A DNA stretch of 44,842 bases from Candidatus Woesearchaeota archaeon (GCA_016180275.1 JACPBN010000005.1:1-44842), one strand, 5' to 3'. Counted from the stretch's first letter, positions 32,601-41,675 are shown. The notes: a model not told the origin generated them from the sequence alone. Numbers and translations are program-made.

Positions 32601-34163
32601 ATGATAGTAATCCCAATAACCGCAAACAACGTAATAGAAAGCTTTGAAGAAATTAGAAAAGCTGCTAAAGTCGCAGATATAATTGAGCTGCGCTGTGATT
32701 ATTTGTTTACTGCAAACAGGATAATTCTGAGAAAACTGTTGAGATTTGTCAGAAGCTGTAAAAAGCCTGTTATTGTAACTCCAAGGGATAGGAAGCAAGG
32801 CGGCACAGGCATAATTGACAACATTACAAAAATTGAGCTGATTCTTGAATCTATTAAACAAAAAGCTGATTACTTTGACATTGAAGCAGATAAATTAAAG
32901 CTCCTTAAAAAAGTTGATATTGATGACATCAGAAAAGAACTTGAAGATGATTATGGTGTAGATATAAGAAAATTTGAGAAAGATATGATGAAGACAAAAT
33001 TCATTGTAAGCTACCATAACTTCAAAAAAACACCGGATGTAATTTCTGTCTATAAAAAGATAAGAAAAGATGCAAAAAAATACAAGCTAAAGAATTATGT
33101 TATCAAGGTAGTAACATTGGCAAATGTAATTGAAGACAATGCAAAAATATTCAAGCTATTAGAGCTTGCAAAAAAAGACAAGCAGCCGATAATTGCATTC
33201 TGTATGGGAAATTATGGAGAGATAAGCAGGGTTCTTTGCGCAAAATATGGGAGCTTGTTCACATTTGGGTGCTTGGAAGAAACAAAGAAGGCTGCTCCAG
33301 GACAGATAAATGCTGACTTGCTGAAGAATATTTATAGGGTTAATAAGCAGGATGCTGCTACAAAAGTGTTTGGGCTGATAGGTAATCCAGTTAATGAAAG
33401 CAAAGGATATCTGGTGCATAATTTATGTTTTGAGAATAAAAAGATAAATGCTGTTTATGTTAATTTTTTGGTTGATGATATAAAAAAATTTCTTGCTGTA
33501 TATAAAGATAGGTTTCATGGATTCAGCATTACAATGCCATACAAGCAAAGTATTGTCAAGTATTTAAATAAAGAAGATTCAAATGCCAAGAAGATTGGGG
33601 CAGTAAACACCCTAGCAATTAATGCCGGAAAATTATCTGGCCATAATACAGATTATAACGGTGCGTTGGAGGCATTAACAAAAGTCACAAAATTAGCAGA
33701 CAAAAAAGTTCTGATGCTAGGCGCAGGCGGTGTTGCAAAAGCAATATTAGCTGCTTTGATAAATGAAGGAGCTATTGTAACAGTTGCAGATACAGATGGG
33801 CATAAAGCAAAATTAGTTGCTAATAGCTTTAATTCTGCATATTGCAGCATGAGAGAGATTGCAGATGTTGAATTTGATATCTTGATTAATGCTACACCTA
33901 TCGGCATGGCTCCAAATATTGATGCTATGCCTGTCGGCAATGAAATATTAAATAAATTGGACAAGAAAAAAGTTGTGTTTGATGTTGTTTATTCTCCGGA
34001 AAAAACCAAGCTATTGGAAGAGGCAGAGAAAAGGCATGCCATAACGGTTTCCGGCGTTGATATGTTTATTTTGCAGGCAAGAGAGCAGTTTAAGCTCTGG
34101 ACAGGAAAGATGCCAGATCTAAGGCTGATGAAAAGGATATTGGTCAAGGGCGCTTTGAAGTAA
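32601..34163 (+). CDS. aroDE: Bifunctional 3-dehydroquinate dehydratase / shikimate dehydrogenase
   Basis: A 520-residue fusion. Residues about 1-235 are type I dehydroquinate dehydratase: IELRCDYL, the catalytic His in FIVSYHNF and the Schiff-base Lys in YVIKVVTLA, then AFCMGNYGEISRVL. A charged insertion (about 95-130) is longer than usual. Residues about 250-520 are shikimate dehydrogenase: GLIGNPVNESKGYLVHN, SITMPYKQ (catalytic Lys), GAVNTLAI, GHNTDYNGALEAL, the nucleotide loop VLMLGAGGVAKA and NATPIGM. It performs two consecutive steps from dehydroquinate to shikimate. Two TATA-like elements lie 45-75 nt upstream. Confidence 0.95.
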   Translation: MIVIPITANNVIESFEEIRKAAKVADIIELRCDYLFTANRIILRKLLRFVRSCKKPVIVTPRDRKQGGTGIIDNITKIELILESIKQKADYFDIEADKLKLLKKVDIDDIRKELEDDYGVDIRKFEKDMMKTKFIVSYHNFKKTPDVISVYKKIRKDAKKYKLKNYVIKVVTLANVIEDNAKIFKLLELAKKDKQPIIAFCMGNYGEISRVLCAKYGSLFTFGCLEETKKAAPGQINADLLKNIYRVNKQDAATKVFGLIGNPVNESKGYLVHNLCFENKKINAVYVNFLVDDIKKFLAVYKDRFHGFSITMPYKQSIVKYLNKEDSNAKKIGAVNTLAINAGKLSGHNTDYNGALEALTKVTKLADKKVLMLGAGGVAKAILAALINEGAIVTVADTDGHKAKLVANSFNSAYCSMREIADVEFDILINATPIGMAPNIDAMPVGNEILNKLDKKKVVFDVVYSPEKTKLLEEAEKRHAITVSGVDMFILQAREQFKLWTGKMPDLRLMKRILVKGALK

Positions 34164-34332
34164 GGGATGGGATTAAATCGAGAGCTGTAGGAAGTAGTTC
34201 TTATGTTTTAAGAGGATAATTAACACAAGGTTAATCTATAAATTTATTTGATAGATTCTTGCATAAAAACCGCTAGATTTATATATTATTACTTAAATAT
34301 AATAATATTATTACTAAAATATAATAATAAAG

Positions 34333-34914
34333 ATGAACAGCAAGCAGAAGATATTAAGGCATTTTATTGAGAATAATGAAGATTCATTCAGCATCCGCTC
34401 TATAAGTAAGAAGTTAAAGATAAACTACAGGATAGCCTTTGAAGAGATTGAAAAGCTTAAAGAACAAGAATTAATCGAAATAAAGAAGTTAGGCAACTGC
34501 AATCTATGCAGATTTGCATTTAAGTACAATGAAAAGGTTTTTGAGATAGAAAACATCAGAAAAAACGAATTGTTAGACAACAAAGATTTATGGGTGATCT
34601 ATAACAGGTTTAAGGATATAAAGAGCCCATTTTTTATATTAGCTGTATTTGGATCATATGCAAAAGGCACACAGACAAAGCGCTCTGACATAGACCTGTG
34701 CATAATTGCAGACAATGAAAAAATATTAAAGAAAGCAGAGCAGATTATCGGGCTGATTCCGTTTGAGATCCATCTTTTGGATTTTACAACAGAGCAGTTT
34801 ATCAGCATGTTAAAAACAACAGAGCTTAATGTCGGTAAAGAGATAGTAAAGAATAATATAATATTATACGGCACTGAAAACTTTTACGAGATGATCAACT
34901 ATGCTAAGCAATGA
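34333..34914 (+). CDS. MNT nucleotidyltransferase with N-terminal HTH (antitoxin)
   Basis: A 193-residue protein. A winged helix-turn-helix occupies about residues 1-65 (KILRHFIENNEDSFSIRSIS), followed by an MNT domain with VFGSYAKGTQTKRSDIDLCI (about 100-119), which carries the GS and DxD residues. In MNT-HEPN systems this protein AMPylates the HEPN toxin. It overlaps the HEPN gene by 14 nt. AT-rich promoter sequence with TATA boxes at about 34278-34320 precedes it. It lies between aroDE and HAD-aroA on the same strand. Confidence 0.88.
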   Translation: MNSKQKILRHFIENNEDSFSIRSISKKLKINYRIAFEEIEKLKEQELIEIKKLGNCNLCRFAFKYNEKVFEIENIRKNELLDNKDLWVIYNRFKDIKSPFFILAVFGSYAKGTQTKRSDIDLCIIADNEKILKKAEQIIGLIPFEIHLLDFTTEQFISMLKTTELNVGKEIVKNNIILYGTENFYEMINYAKQ

Positions 34915-35419
34915 AAGGATAAATGAAGCAAAAGCGAATATTACTAGGTATCTTGATGAAAGATTGATAGCAAAACAAGCTTTCAATAAGATAGTATATG
35001 ATACATATGTCAGGAATTATAAAGAATCTTTAGAATTAGCTGAGAATACATTTACAAACAAGATGTCAAACTTGTGGGTAATTGTAATAAGCTATTATTC
35101 GATGTTCTATATTGCAAACGCCGTATTGTATAAATTAGGATATAAAGTCGGAAGCAAGATTGCGCATAAGGTAACAGCAGATGCACTGATTGTATATATA
35201 AAGAACAAGCTTACATCAAATCTTTTAGAGGATTATGAGATTGCAAATGAAGAGGCAATGGCAATATCTGACAATATAATGCAGAACTTTGATCTGGAAA
35301 GACTGAAAAGGTCTAAGTTTCAATACGAGACAACAGAAGAGATAAAGCAAGGCAAAGCAGAGACATCATTAAACCGAGCAAAAGAATTTATTGCTGAGAT
35401 GGAGAAACTATTGAGATAA
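34901..35419 (+). CDS. HEPN-domain toxin partner
   Basis: A 172-residue helical protein of the HEPN superfamily: NERINEAKANITRYLDERLI, a central NLWVIVISYYSMFYIANAVL (HEPN helix 2-3 region), and a long C-terminal helix QGKAETSLNRAKEFIAEMEK. HEPN partners of MNT proteins are RNases. A clear RxxxxxH active motif was not identified with certainty, so activity is uncertain. The gene overlaps the antitoxin by 14 nt and ends one base before the HAD-aroA start, so translation of aroA may depend on this gene. Confidence 0.78.
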   Translation: MLSNERINEAKANITRYLDERLIAKQAFNKIVYDTYVRNYKESLELAENTFTNKMSNLWVIVISYYSMFYIANAVLYKLGYKVGSKIAHKVTADALIVYIKNKLTSNLLEDYEIANEEAMAISDNIMQNFDLERLKRSKFQYETTEEIKQGKAETSLNRAKEFIAEMEKLLR

Positions 35420-35420
35420 A

Positions 35421-37469
35421 ATGGCAGCCATAAAACTAACAAAGATAAAAGCAGTAGTATTCGACATGGATGGTGTGCTGATAGATTCTGAGAAATATCA
35501 TCTTCAGGCTTATAACGATGTATTTGAAGAGCTGAACCTTGGCATGCATCTTTCCAGAGAAGATTTTAAGAGATTCTTTGGACGCGGAGCAAAGCAGATA
35601 ATTTTTCAGCTGTTCAAAGAGAACAAGATAAAAGAAGATCCAGTTAAGTATGCAACATTAAAAGACAAAAGATTCAGAGAAGTGATAAAGAAATATGCTA
35701 AGCCATTGCCCGGCGTTATTGAATTGATGAAAGAGCTTTCTAAGGAATATAGGCTATGTGTTGCATCTAGTGCAGCTTATGAGAATGTTAAGTTGATCAC
35801 TAAATTATTGAAGGTAGATAAATATCTTGAGTTTTTTATTTCAGGTGATGATGTCAAAGATACGAAGCCTTCTCCAGAGATCTATCTGAAAGCTGCAAAA
35901 AAATTAAAGTTAGATGCTTCTGAATGTGTTATAATTGAGGATGCAGATTTAGGCATACAGGCAGCAAAATCTGCTGGAATGAAGTGCATTGCAGTTACAA
36001 ATACCCTGCCAAAAGAGAAATTGAAACAAGCAGATTTGATTGTGACAAGCTTGGAGAATGTAGATAATGACACTATAAAAAAGTTTGATTTCGTAGAGGT
36101 AACTCCCTCATCTGCAAAAAAAGATGGTAAAGATATTACCACTATTTCTGTGCCTGGCTCCAAAAGCTATACAAACAGGGCTTTATTGGTTGCTGCATTG
36201 GCAGAAGGAAAGAGTGTTATTAAGAATCCTTTGTTTAGTGATGATACTAAGTATATGATTGATGCATTAAAGCAGTTAGGAGTAAAGATCGTTATAACTA
36301 ATAAAGACAATAAGAATACAAAAGCAGCAAAAGAAGATTCAATAATAGTTTATGGCTCTGCTGGAAAATTAAACTCTCCAAAAAAACAGATATTTGTTGG
36401 AAATGCAGGCACTGCAATGAGATTTTTGACTGCAGCTTCTGTGCTTGCTGATGGCAAAGTTGTGCTGACAGGAGAGCAAAGGATGCTTGAAAGGCCGATA
36501 GATGATTTGGTTGATGCATTAAAGCAGCTAGGAATAAAAGCTTCTGCAAAAAAAAACTGCCCGCCTGTCACAGTATATGGCAATAGCACAGGAAAAGATA
36601 ATTCAGGCAAAAGCAACACAATCAAAAGAAGTTTTCCTGGAGGTAAATGCAAGATTAACGGAGAAAAGAGCTCCCAGTTTCTCAGCGCATTACTGATGAT
36701 AGCACCTTTTGCAGAGCACGATGTTGAGATAGATATTGTCGGGGAGCTTGCTTCAAAGCCATTTGTTGACATAACTATTGATGTCATGCACAAATTTTGT
36801 GTAGAAGTTGAAAATACTAATTACAAAAAATTCAAGGTAAAAGCTGGGCAATGGTATGATGCCCATGATTATGTTATTGAAGGCGATGCTTCAAATGCAA
36901 GCTATTTCTTTGCAATAGCAGCAGTTACTGGCAAAAAGATCAGAGTAGAGAACATAAACCAAAAAACTGTCCAGGGAGACGTTAAGTTTCTAAACTTGCT
37001 TCAGGAAATGGGATGTGAAGTGAAGTTTGGGGAGAATTATATCGAAGTAAGCAGAAATAAGAATAAAACAGGTAATAAAAATAAACTAAAAGCAATTATT
37101 GTAGATATGAATTCAATGCCAGATGTCGTGCAGACTCTTGCTGTTGTTGCTTTGTTTGCAGAAGGAACAACAAAAATAACAAATGTTTCAAATTTACGAA
37201 TCAAGGAGACAGACAGATTGCATGCAATGGCAACTGAGCTAAGGAAATTAGGCGCAGATGTCAATGAATTGGAAGATGGGTTGGAGATTAAAGGATGCAG
37301 AGGGGATTTAAGGAGATTACACCGCGCAGAAATTAACACATACAATGACCACAGGATGGCAATGTGCTTTGCAATAGCTGCATTTAAGGTTTCAGGAATC
37401 AGGATATTGAATCCCTGTTGCGTAAATAAGACATTTCCAGAATATTGGGAGAAGATAAAGAGAATATAA
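35421..37469 (+). CDS. aroA: HAD phosphatase / EPSP synthase fusion protein
   Basis: 682 residues. Residues about 1-222 are a HAD-IA hydrolase of the beta-phosphoglucomutase type with all motifs: VVFDMDGVLIDSE, CVASSAAYENVK, KPSPEIYLKAAKK and IIEDADLGIQAAKSAGM. Residues about 235-682 are EPSP synthase, joining shikimate-3-P and PEP: PGSKSYTNRALLVAALAEG, GNAGTAMRFLTA, KSSQFLSALLM, GDASNASYF, DMNSMPDVVQT, RIKETDRLHAM and DHRMAMCFAIAAFK. Both halves appear active. A linker of about 12 residues joins them. I know no standard function for the HAD part in this pathway. Confidence 0.93.
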   Translation: MAAIKLTKIKAVVFDMDGVLIDSEKYHLQAYNDVFEELNLGMHLSREDFKRFFGRGAKQIIFQLFKENKIKEDPVKYATLKDKRFREVIKKYAKPLPGVIELMKELSKEYRLCVASSAAYENVKLITKLLKVDKYLEFFISGDDVKDTKPSPEIYLKAAKKLKLDASECVIIEDADLGIQAAKSAGMKCIAVTNTLPKEKLKQADLIVTSLENVDNDTIKKFDFVEVTPSSAKKDGKDITTISVPGSKSYTNRALLVAALAEGKSVIKNPLFSDDTKYMIDALKQLGVKIVITNKDNKNTKAAKEDSIIVYGSAGKLNSPKKQIFVGNAGTAMRFLTAASVLADGKVVLTGEQRMLERPIDDLVDALKQLGIKASAKKNCPPVTVYGNSTGKDNSGKSNTIKRSFPGGKCKINGEKSSQFLSALLMIAPFAEHDVEIDIVGELASKPFVDITIDVMHKFCVEVENTNYKKFKVKAGQWYDAHDYVIEGDASNASYFFAIAAVTGKKIRVENINQKTVQGDVKFLNLLQEMGCEVKFGENYIEVSRNKNKTGNKNKLKAIIVDMNSMPDVVQTLAVVALFAEGTTKITNVSNLRIKETDRLHAMATELRKLGADVNELEDGLEIKGCRGDLRRLHRAEINTYNDHRMAMCFAIAAFKVSGIRILNPCCVNKTFPEYWEKIKRI

Positions 37470-37523
37470 ATAGAAAATATTAAATAAGACAACCTACAAA
37501 ATAAATTAAAATATTGTTTAGAA

Positions 37524-37649
37524 ATGGCTAACTACTTTATAGTCGGATTGGGGATTTTCTTGATATTTGTTGGTCTAATAGATTTGTATCTTTATTACCC
37601 TTTGGGTTTAATACCACGTTGCTTGCAACGATTTGATTATTTATATTAG
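37524..37649 (+). CDS. Possible small membrane protein (41 aa)
   Basis: A 41-codon ORF with one hydrophobic segment (residues about 4-30, YFIVGLGIFLIFVGLIDLYL) rich in Phe and Tyr (ten in 41). No clear ribosome-binding site precedes the ATG. Its 3' end overlaps a GC-rich palindromic repeat (37611-37630), so the last residues are repeat-derived. It may be a real one-helix peptide or a chance frame. The rest of 37470-37764 holds the repeat pair and the promoter of the next operon. Confidence 0.35.
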   Translation: MANYFIVGLGIFLIFVGLIDLYLYYPLGLIPRCLQRFDYLY

Positions 37650-37672
37650 AGATACCCCGTAGCTTGCTGCGG
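37611..37672 (+). repeat. Two diverged copies of a palindromic repeat
   Basis: ATACCACGTTGCTTGCAACG (37611-37630) and ATACCCCGTAGCTTGCTGCG (37652-37671, then G) align along their length. Each can form a hairpin around GCTTGC. They are GC-rich islands in AT-rich DNA. They look like dispersed palindromic repeat units rather than terminators, because no T-run follows. Confidence 0.5.
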
Positions 37673-37764
37673 TTGGGAGCTTCATTTCTGTAGCAAAAAA
37701 CCAATAAATTTATATATTATTAGGTATTAATAGATATGAACTAATAATATATGGAGGAATAAAA

Positions 37765-38094
37765 ATGACACAAGCTGAAACTGTTAGTCTATCAGATATG
37801 ATGAGCCTAGAATTAAAGGCATTAATAAAATGCGGTATTTACACCAGCAAGAGTGATGTTGTAAGAGATGCCATGAGATGCTTATATACACATCAGCCTA
37901 CCTTAAAACTAAACATTGCCATAGAATTATATAAAGAAGGAGAGGTAAGTATAGGAAAAGCAGCGGAGATTGCAGGCATGAGCACTGTTGATTTTAAAGA
38001 AATACTTGCAGAAAGAGGCCTAGTTAAAGATATCACCTTATCAAAAGAAAGAGTTAAAAAAGGATTAGAGCTTCTTAAGAGGATTAGAAGGTAA
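37765..38094 (+). CDS. RHH/UPF0175-type antitoxin
   Basis: A 109-residue protein. Residues about 4-42 resemble a ribbon-helix-helix (TVSLSDMMSLELKALIKCGI, then SKSDVVRDAMRCL). Residues about 50-105 resemble the UPF0175 helix-turn-helix (ELYKEGEVSIGKAAEIAGMS, then FKEILAERGLVKD). This two-part antitoxin commonly precedes a PIN toxin in archaea. GGAGGA lies six bases before the ATG. A TATA box (AATTTATATATTA, about 37707) precedes it. The PIN gene follows after 6 nt. Confidence 0.86.
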   Translation: MTQAETVSLSDMMSLELKALIKCGIYTSKSDVVRDAMRCLYTHQPTLKLNIAIELYKEGEVSIGKAAEIAGMSTVDFKEILAERGLVKDITLSKERVKKGLELLKRIRR

Positions 38095-38100
38095 AAGATA

Positions 38101-38583
38101 ATGGGCTTAATATTTGATACAGATATCCTTAGTACATTTGCAAAGATAAATAGATTATATTTATTCTCAGAGCTATTTAGAGGGAATGAATTATTAATAC
38201 CTAATTCAGTAGTACAGGACTTAAAAGGAAGCAAGATAAACTTAGCTGATGTTGTGCTGAACTCAAACATATTCAAAGTTTGTGAGATAAGTAAGGATGA
38301 ATCAATATTAGTTGAAGAGATAAACTCTCAAAAGAATTTAGGAAGAGGGGAAGTTGAGTGCATAGCTATCTGTAAAAGCAGAAACTGTTTATTTGTAAGC
38401 AATGATTATCGAGCAAAAAAATGTGCAGAAGCTTTTAATATAGAGGTTTTTGATCTTGAGTCAATACTTTCTATGCTTAAGGAGATACTGACAGATGAAG
38501 AGCTGAATGATATAATAAAGTTAATTGAATCCAAAGATAAAGTCAAGATTAGAAATAAGGAATTATTATTTCAGAAATATTAA
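38101..38583 (+). CDS. PIN-domain toxin
   Basis: A 160-residue PIN nuclease paired with the antitoxin upstream. The acidic active-site residues are visible in order: FDTDILSTFAK (Asp 6), SVVQDL near residue 38, GRGEVECIAICKSR (Glu about 83) and FVSNDYRAKKCAE (Asp about 101). PIN toxins cut RNA. The C-terminal tail of about 30 residues is charged. The gene ends 12 nt before shikimate kinase, so it lies in the same operon as aroK and aroC. Whether it is active here is unknown. Confidence 0.87.
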   Translation: MGLIFDTDILSTFAKINRLYLFSELFRGNELLIPNSVVQDLKGSKINLADVVLNSNIFKVCEISKDESILVEEINSQKNLGRGEVECIAICKSRNCLFVSNDYRAKKCAEAFNIEVFDLESILSMLKEILTDEELNDIIKLIESKDKVKIRNKELLFQKY

Positions 38584-38595
38584 ATTACTAATAAA

Positions 38596-39102
38596 ATGAA
38601 CATTGCACTGATAGGATACAGAGGAACTGGAAAGACAACAGTGAGCAAATTGCTGGCAGATGAGCTAGGCTTCAAATTGCTAAGTACAGATGCTTTGATA
38701 GTTGAGCATGCTGATGCAAGCATTCCAGAGATTGTCAAGAAGCACGGATGGGAGAAGTTTAGAGAGATTGAGAAAGAAGTGATTTCAGAAATAGCTGAAT
38801 TTGATGATTGTGTATTTGACTGCGGCGGCGGAATAGTAGAGAATTGGGATAATATTGTTGCATTAAAGAAGAATCGCTCAACAAAGATTGTTTTATTGGA
38901 AGCAAATATTAATACAATTGCTGAGAGGATACAGGAAAGTGATCGCCCATCATTGACAAGCAAAAGCATAATCGAAGAAATACAAGAAGTATTAAATAAG
39001 CGCAGAAAATTGTATGAAAAAGCAGGAGATATAAAGATAGATACAAGCAAGATCAGCCCAATAGAGATTGTTAAGAATATTAGAAAGAAGTTAAAGATTT
39101 GA
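38596..39102 (+). CDS. aroK: Shikimate kinase (bacterial AroK type)
   Basis: A 168-residue P-loop kinase phosphorylating shikimate at O3. Walker A is GYRGTGKTT (residues 7-15). The shikimate-binding Asp is in LLSTDALIVEH, the Arg in WEKFREIEKEV, GGG appears in FDCGGGIVEN, and the lid Arg in ESDRPSL. Most archaea use an unrelated GHMP-family shikimate kinase; an AroK-type enzyme points to a bacterial origin, like AroB. It is placed between the PIN toxin (12 nt) and chorismate synthase (51 nt). Confidence 0.94.
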   Translation: MNIALIGYRGTGKTTVSKLLADELGFKLLSTDALIVEHADASIPEIVKKHGWEKFREIEKEVISEIAEFDDCVFDCGGGIVENWDNIVALKKNRSTKIVLLEANINTIAERIQESDRPSLTSKSIIEEIQEVLNKRRKLYEKAGDIKIDTSKISPIEIVKNIRKKLKI

Positions 39103-39153
39103 AGAATAATTAATAGTGTAATAAATCAATTAAAAATAAAGTGATGCAAGAAA

Positions 39154-40218
39154 ATGAGCTCAACATTCGGTAGATATTTTCGCGTAACAACATTTGGAGA
39201 AAGCCATGGCAAGGCAGTCGGGTGTGTAATTGACGGAGTCAAGCCAGGCATAAAGATAGATGAAACTTTTATTCAGAGGGAATTAGATAAAAGAAAGCCT
39301 GGGCAGAGCAAAGTAACCACACAAAGAAAAGAGCCAGACAAATTTGAGATACTTTCTGGAGTGTTTGAAGGCAAGACAACTGGGCATCCAATCTGTATAG
39401 TTATCTGGAACAAGGACGCAAATCCTAAGCATTATGATAACATTAAAGATCTTTTCAGGCCAGGGCATGCTGATTTTACATTCTTCAAGAAGTATGGGAT
39501 AAGGGATTACAGAGGAGGAGGAAGGCAGAGTGCAAGAGAGACAGCTGCAAGAGTAGCTGCAGGAGCGATTGCAAAACAGCAGCTGGAGAAATCTGGCATC
39601 AAGATAAAGGCTTATGTCAAACAGGTTGGCTTAATAAAAGTCAAAACAATTGATCTGGATGAAGTTGAGAACAATATTGTAAGAGCTCCTAATTCCAAAG
39701 ATGCAAAAAAGATTGAAGAGCTTATCATGAAAGTCAGAGGAGAAGGAGATTCTGTTGGCGGTATAGTAGAAGTTGTTGCATATGATGTTCCTGCAGGATT
39801 AGGAGATCCGGTTGCAGACAAATTGAATGCAAAATTAGCTGAAGCATTGATGTCTATTCCTGCTGTAAAAGGAGTTGAGATTGGAGAAGGCTTTAATGTT
39901 GTTAACTTGAAAGGCAGCCAGGATAATGATATATTCATAAAAAAAGGAAAAAAGATAATCTGCAAATCCAATCATGCAGGAGGAATTCTCGGTGGTATTT
40001 CGACAGGAATGCCTATTGTAGCAAGAGCTGCATTCAAGCCAGCATCTTCAATCTATAAAGAGCAGGAAACTGTTGATGTAGCTGGCAAGAAAGTTAGCTT
40101 TAAGATTCAAGGACGACATGATCCTGCAATATTTGTCCGCGGAGTAGCAGTAGTTGAGACTATGGTTGCATTAGTGCTGTATGATGCATTACTGGCGAAT
40201 GAGGCGATGAAGAAGTGA
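39154..40218 (+). CDS. aroC: Chorismate synthase
   Basis: A 354-residue AroC, which eliminates phosphate from EPSP with reduced FMN to give chorismate. Signatures are GRYFRVTTFGESHGKAVGCV (about residues 5-24), RPGHADFTFFKKYGIRDYRGGGRQSARETAARVAAGAI, the KSNHAGGILGGISTGMPI segment and the C-terminal GRHDPAIFVRGVAVVE. Length and motifs are normal. It ends the pathway to chorismate in this window; the chorismate mutase lies 13 kb upstream. The stop overlaps the next start (GTGA). Confidence 0.97.
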   Translation: MSSTFGRYFRVTTFGESHGKAVGCVIDGVKPGIKIDETFIQRELDKRKPGQSKVTTQRKEPDKFEILSGVFEGKTTGHPICIVIWNKDANPKHYDNIKDLFRPGHADFTFFKKYGIRDYRGGGRQSARETAARVAAGAIAKQQLEKSGIKIKAYVKQVGLIKVKTIDLDEVENNIVRAPNSKDAKKIEELIMKVRGEGDSVGGIVEVVAYDVPAGLGDPVADKLNAKLAEALMSIPAVKGVEIGEGFNVVNLKGSQDNDIFIKKGKKIICKSNHAGGILGGISTGMPIVARAAFKPASSIYKEQETVDVAGKKVSFKIQGRHDPAIFVRGVAVVETMVALVLYDALLANEAMKK

Positions 40219-40502
40219 AAAATAAAATAGCAGATCTCAAATTTATGAATTCTCAAATTAAAGAATTCAGAATGAAATTATTTTTTATGTTAGCTGTAAT
40301 CTTGAGTTTATCTAGTTCTTATCTAGCCACGTTTATCTTCGAAGAATTGCCCTATTTAAGAAAGGTTTTATTCTGGATCTTCTTATGTGTTTTTATTTAT
40401 GTAAGCTACAAATTAATTTTTAGCATGCGCGAGGATATTATATTGATAAAAGGAACATGGAAGTATGTAAATTCTAAAAAAATTAAGGAAAGAAAAAAAT
40501 AG
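40215..40502 (+). CDS. Small two-TM protein coupled to aroC
   Basis: A 95-residue protein starting at GTG inside the aroC stop (GTGA overlap), which implies translational coupling. Two transmembrane segments (about residues 20-40, MKLFFMLAVILSLSSSYLATF, and 49-68, VLFWIFLCVFIYVSYKLIF) are flanked by basic ends. No family is recognised. Coupling to chorismate synthase is the only functional hint; it could be a membrane anchor, transporter accessory, or an unrelated late insertion. Confidence 0.62.
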   Translation: MKNKIADLKFMNSQIKEFRMKLFFMLAVILSLSSSYLATFIFEELPYLRKVLFWIFLCVFIYVSYKLIFSMREDIILIKGTWKYVNSKKIKERKK

Positions 40503-40663
40503 ATTATTTGATTTTCTAGTTAATTTATATCCTACATCTTCCACTAGACATTCTCCTATGGCACTGGACAAACTCAGAAAGAATTTATATATTTGGCTTA
40601 CTTACTGATTTAATTGGGGAGTTAAGCTGTTAAAAGCAGTTCATAAATCAAAGAGGTAGAAAA

Positions 40664-41674
40664 ATGATCCCCCTAACACAAAAAACAGATTATAATTCAT
40701 TAATTTCTCAGATAGGAAATATACTTGAGACAGGAAGAAAACAAGCATATATAGCAATCGATTCTATTCTTGTAAAAACATATTGGGAAATAGGAAAGCA
40801 GATAGTAGATTATGAGCAGCATGGTCAACAAAGGGCAATATATGGTAAAGAGCTTCTAGTACAGATATCAAAAGATCTTAAGCTTAAATATGGTAAAGGC
40901 TTTAGCAGAAGTAATCTCCAATATATGAGGCTAGTTTATCTAAAATATCCAATTTGCCAGACACTGTCTGGCAAATTGAGCTGGAGCCATTATGTTGAGC
41001 TTCTGGGAATAGAAGAGGATACTGCAAGAGCATTCTATGAAAAGCAGTGCATTTACGAAAAATGGAGCGTAAGGGAGCTAAAAAGGCAGATAAATTCAAT
41101 GCTTTTCCACAGGATAGCACTTAGCAAAGATAAGAAAGGAGTTATGGAATTAGCGAGAAATGGGCATATAGTAAGCATGCCAGAAGATGTAATAAGAGAT
41201 CCTTATGTCCTTGAATTCCTTAATATTTCTCAAGATAGCAAATATACAGAAAAAGAACTAGAGCAGAAGATAATAGATAACCTGCAAAAATTCTTGCTAG
41301 AGCTTGGAAAAGGCTTTGCTTTTATTGGAAGGCAGTATAGAATAAGCTTTGGCGGACAGCATTATTATATTGATTTAGTATTTTATAACAGAATTCTAAA
41401 ATGCTTCGTACTTTTCGACCTAAAGATAGGGGCTGCTGACCACTTAGATATAGGGCAGATGAACCTTTATCTTAACTATTTTAAGGATGAGGAGATGCAC
41501 AAGGAAGATAATGAGCCCATCGGAATAATATTGGCTGCTGACAAGAATAATCTTCTTGTAAAATATGCACTTGGCTCAATTTCAAACAAGATGTTTGTAT
41601 CTAAATACAAGCTTTATCTTCCAGATAAGAAAATGCTTGAAGATCAGTTAAGAAAAGCACTTGGAGGCGATTAA
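40664..41674 (+). CDS. YhcG-type PD-(D/E)xK nuclease (DUF1016)
   Basis: A 336-residue protein. The DUF1016 N-terminal region (about residues 10-150: YWEIGKQIVDYEQHGQQRAI, SRSNLQYMRLVYLKYP and SWSHYVELLGI) is helical and precedes a PD-(D/E)xK domain (about 200-320) with GKGFAFIGRQYRISFGG, YYIDLVFYNRILKCFVLFDLKIG and DNEPIGIILAADK. The active site has D and DxK, where relatives often have ExK. YhcG-like proteins are often linked to defence islands or mobile genes. GAGGTAG precedes the ATG. It interrupts the aromatic region and is probably an acquired gene. Confidence 0.9.
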   Translation: MIPLTQKTDYNSLISQIGNILETGRKQAYIAIDSILVKTYWEIGKQIVDYEQHGQQRAIYGKELLVQISKDLKLKYGKGFSRSNLQYMRLVYLKYPICQTLSGKLSWSHYVELLGIEEDTARAFYEKQCIYEKWSVRELKRQINSMLFHRIALSKDKKGVMELARNGHIVSMPEDVIRDPYVLEFLNISQDSKYTEKELEQKIIDNLQKFLLELGKGFAFIGRQYRISFGGQHYYIDLVFYNRILKCFVLFDLKIGAADHLDIGQMNLYLNYFKDEEMHKEDNEPIGIILAADKNNLLVKYALGSISNKMFVSKYKLYLPDKKMLEDQLRKALGGD

Positions 41675-41675
41675 A

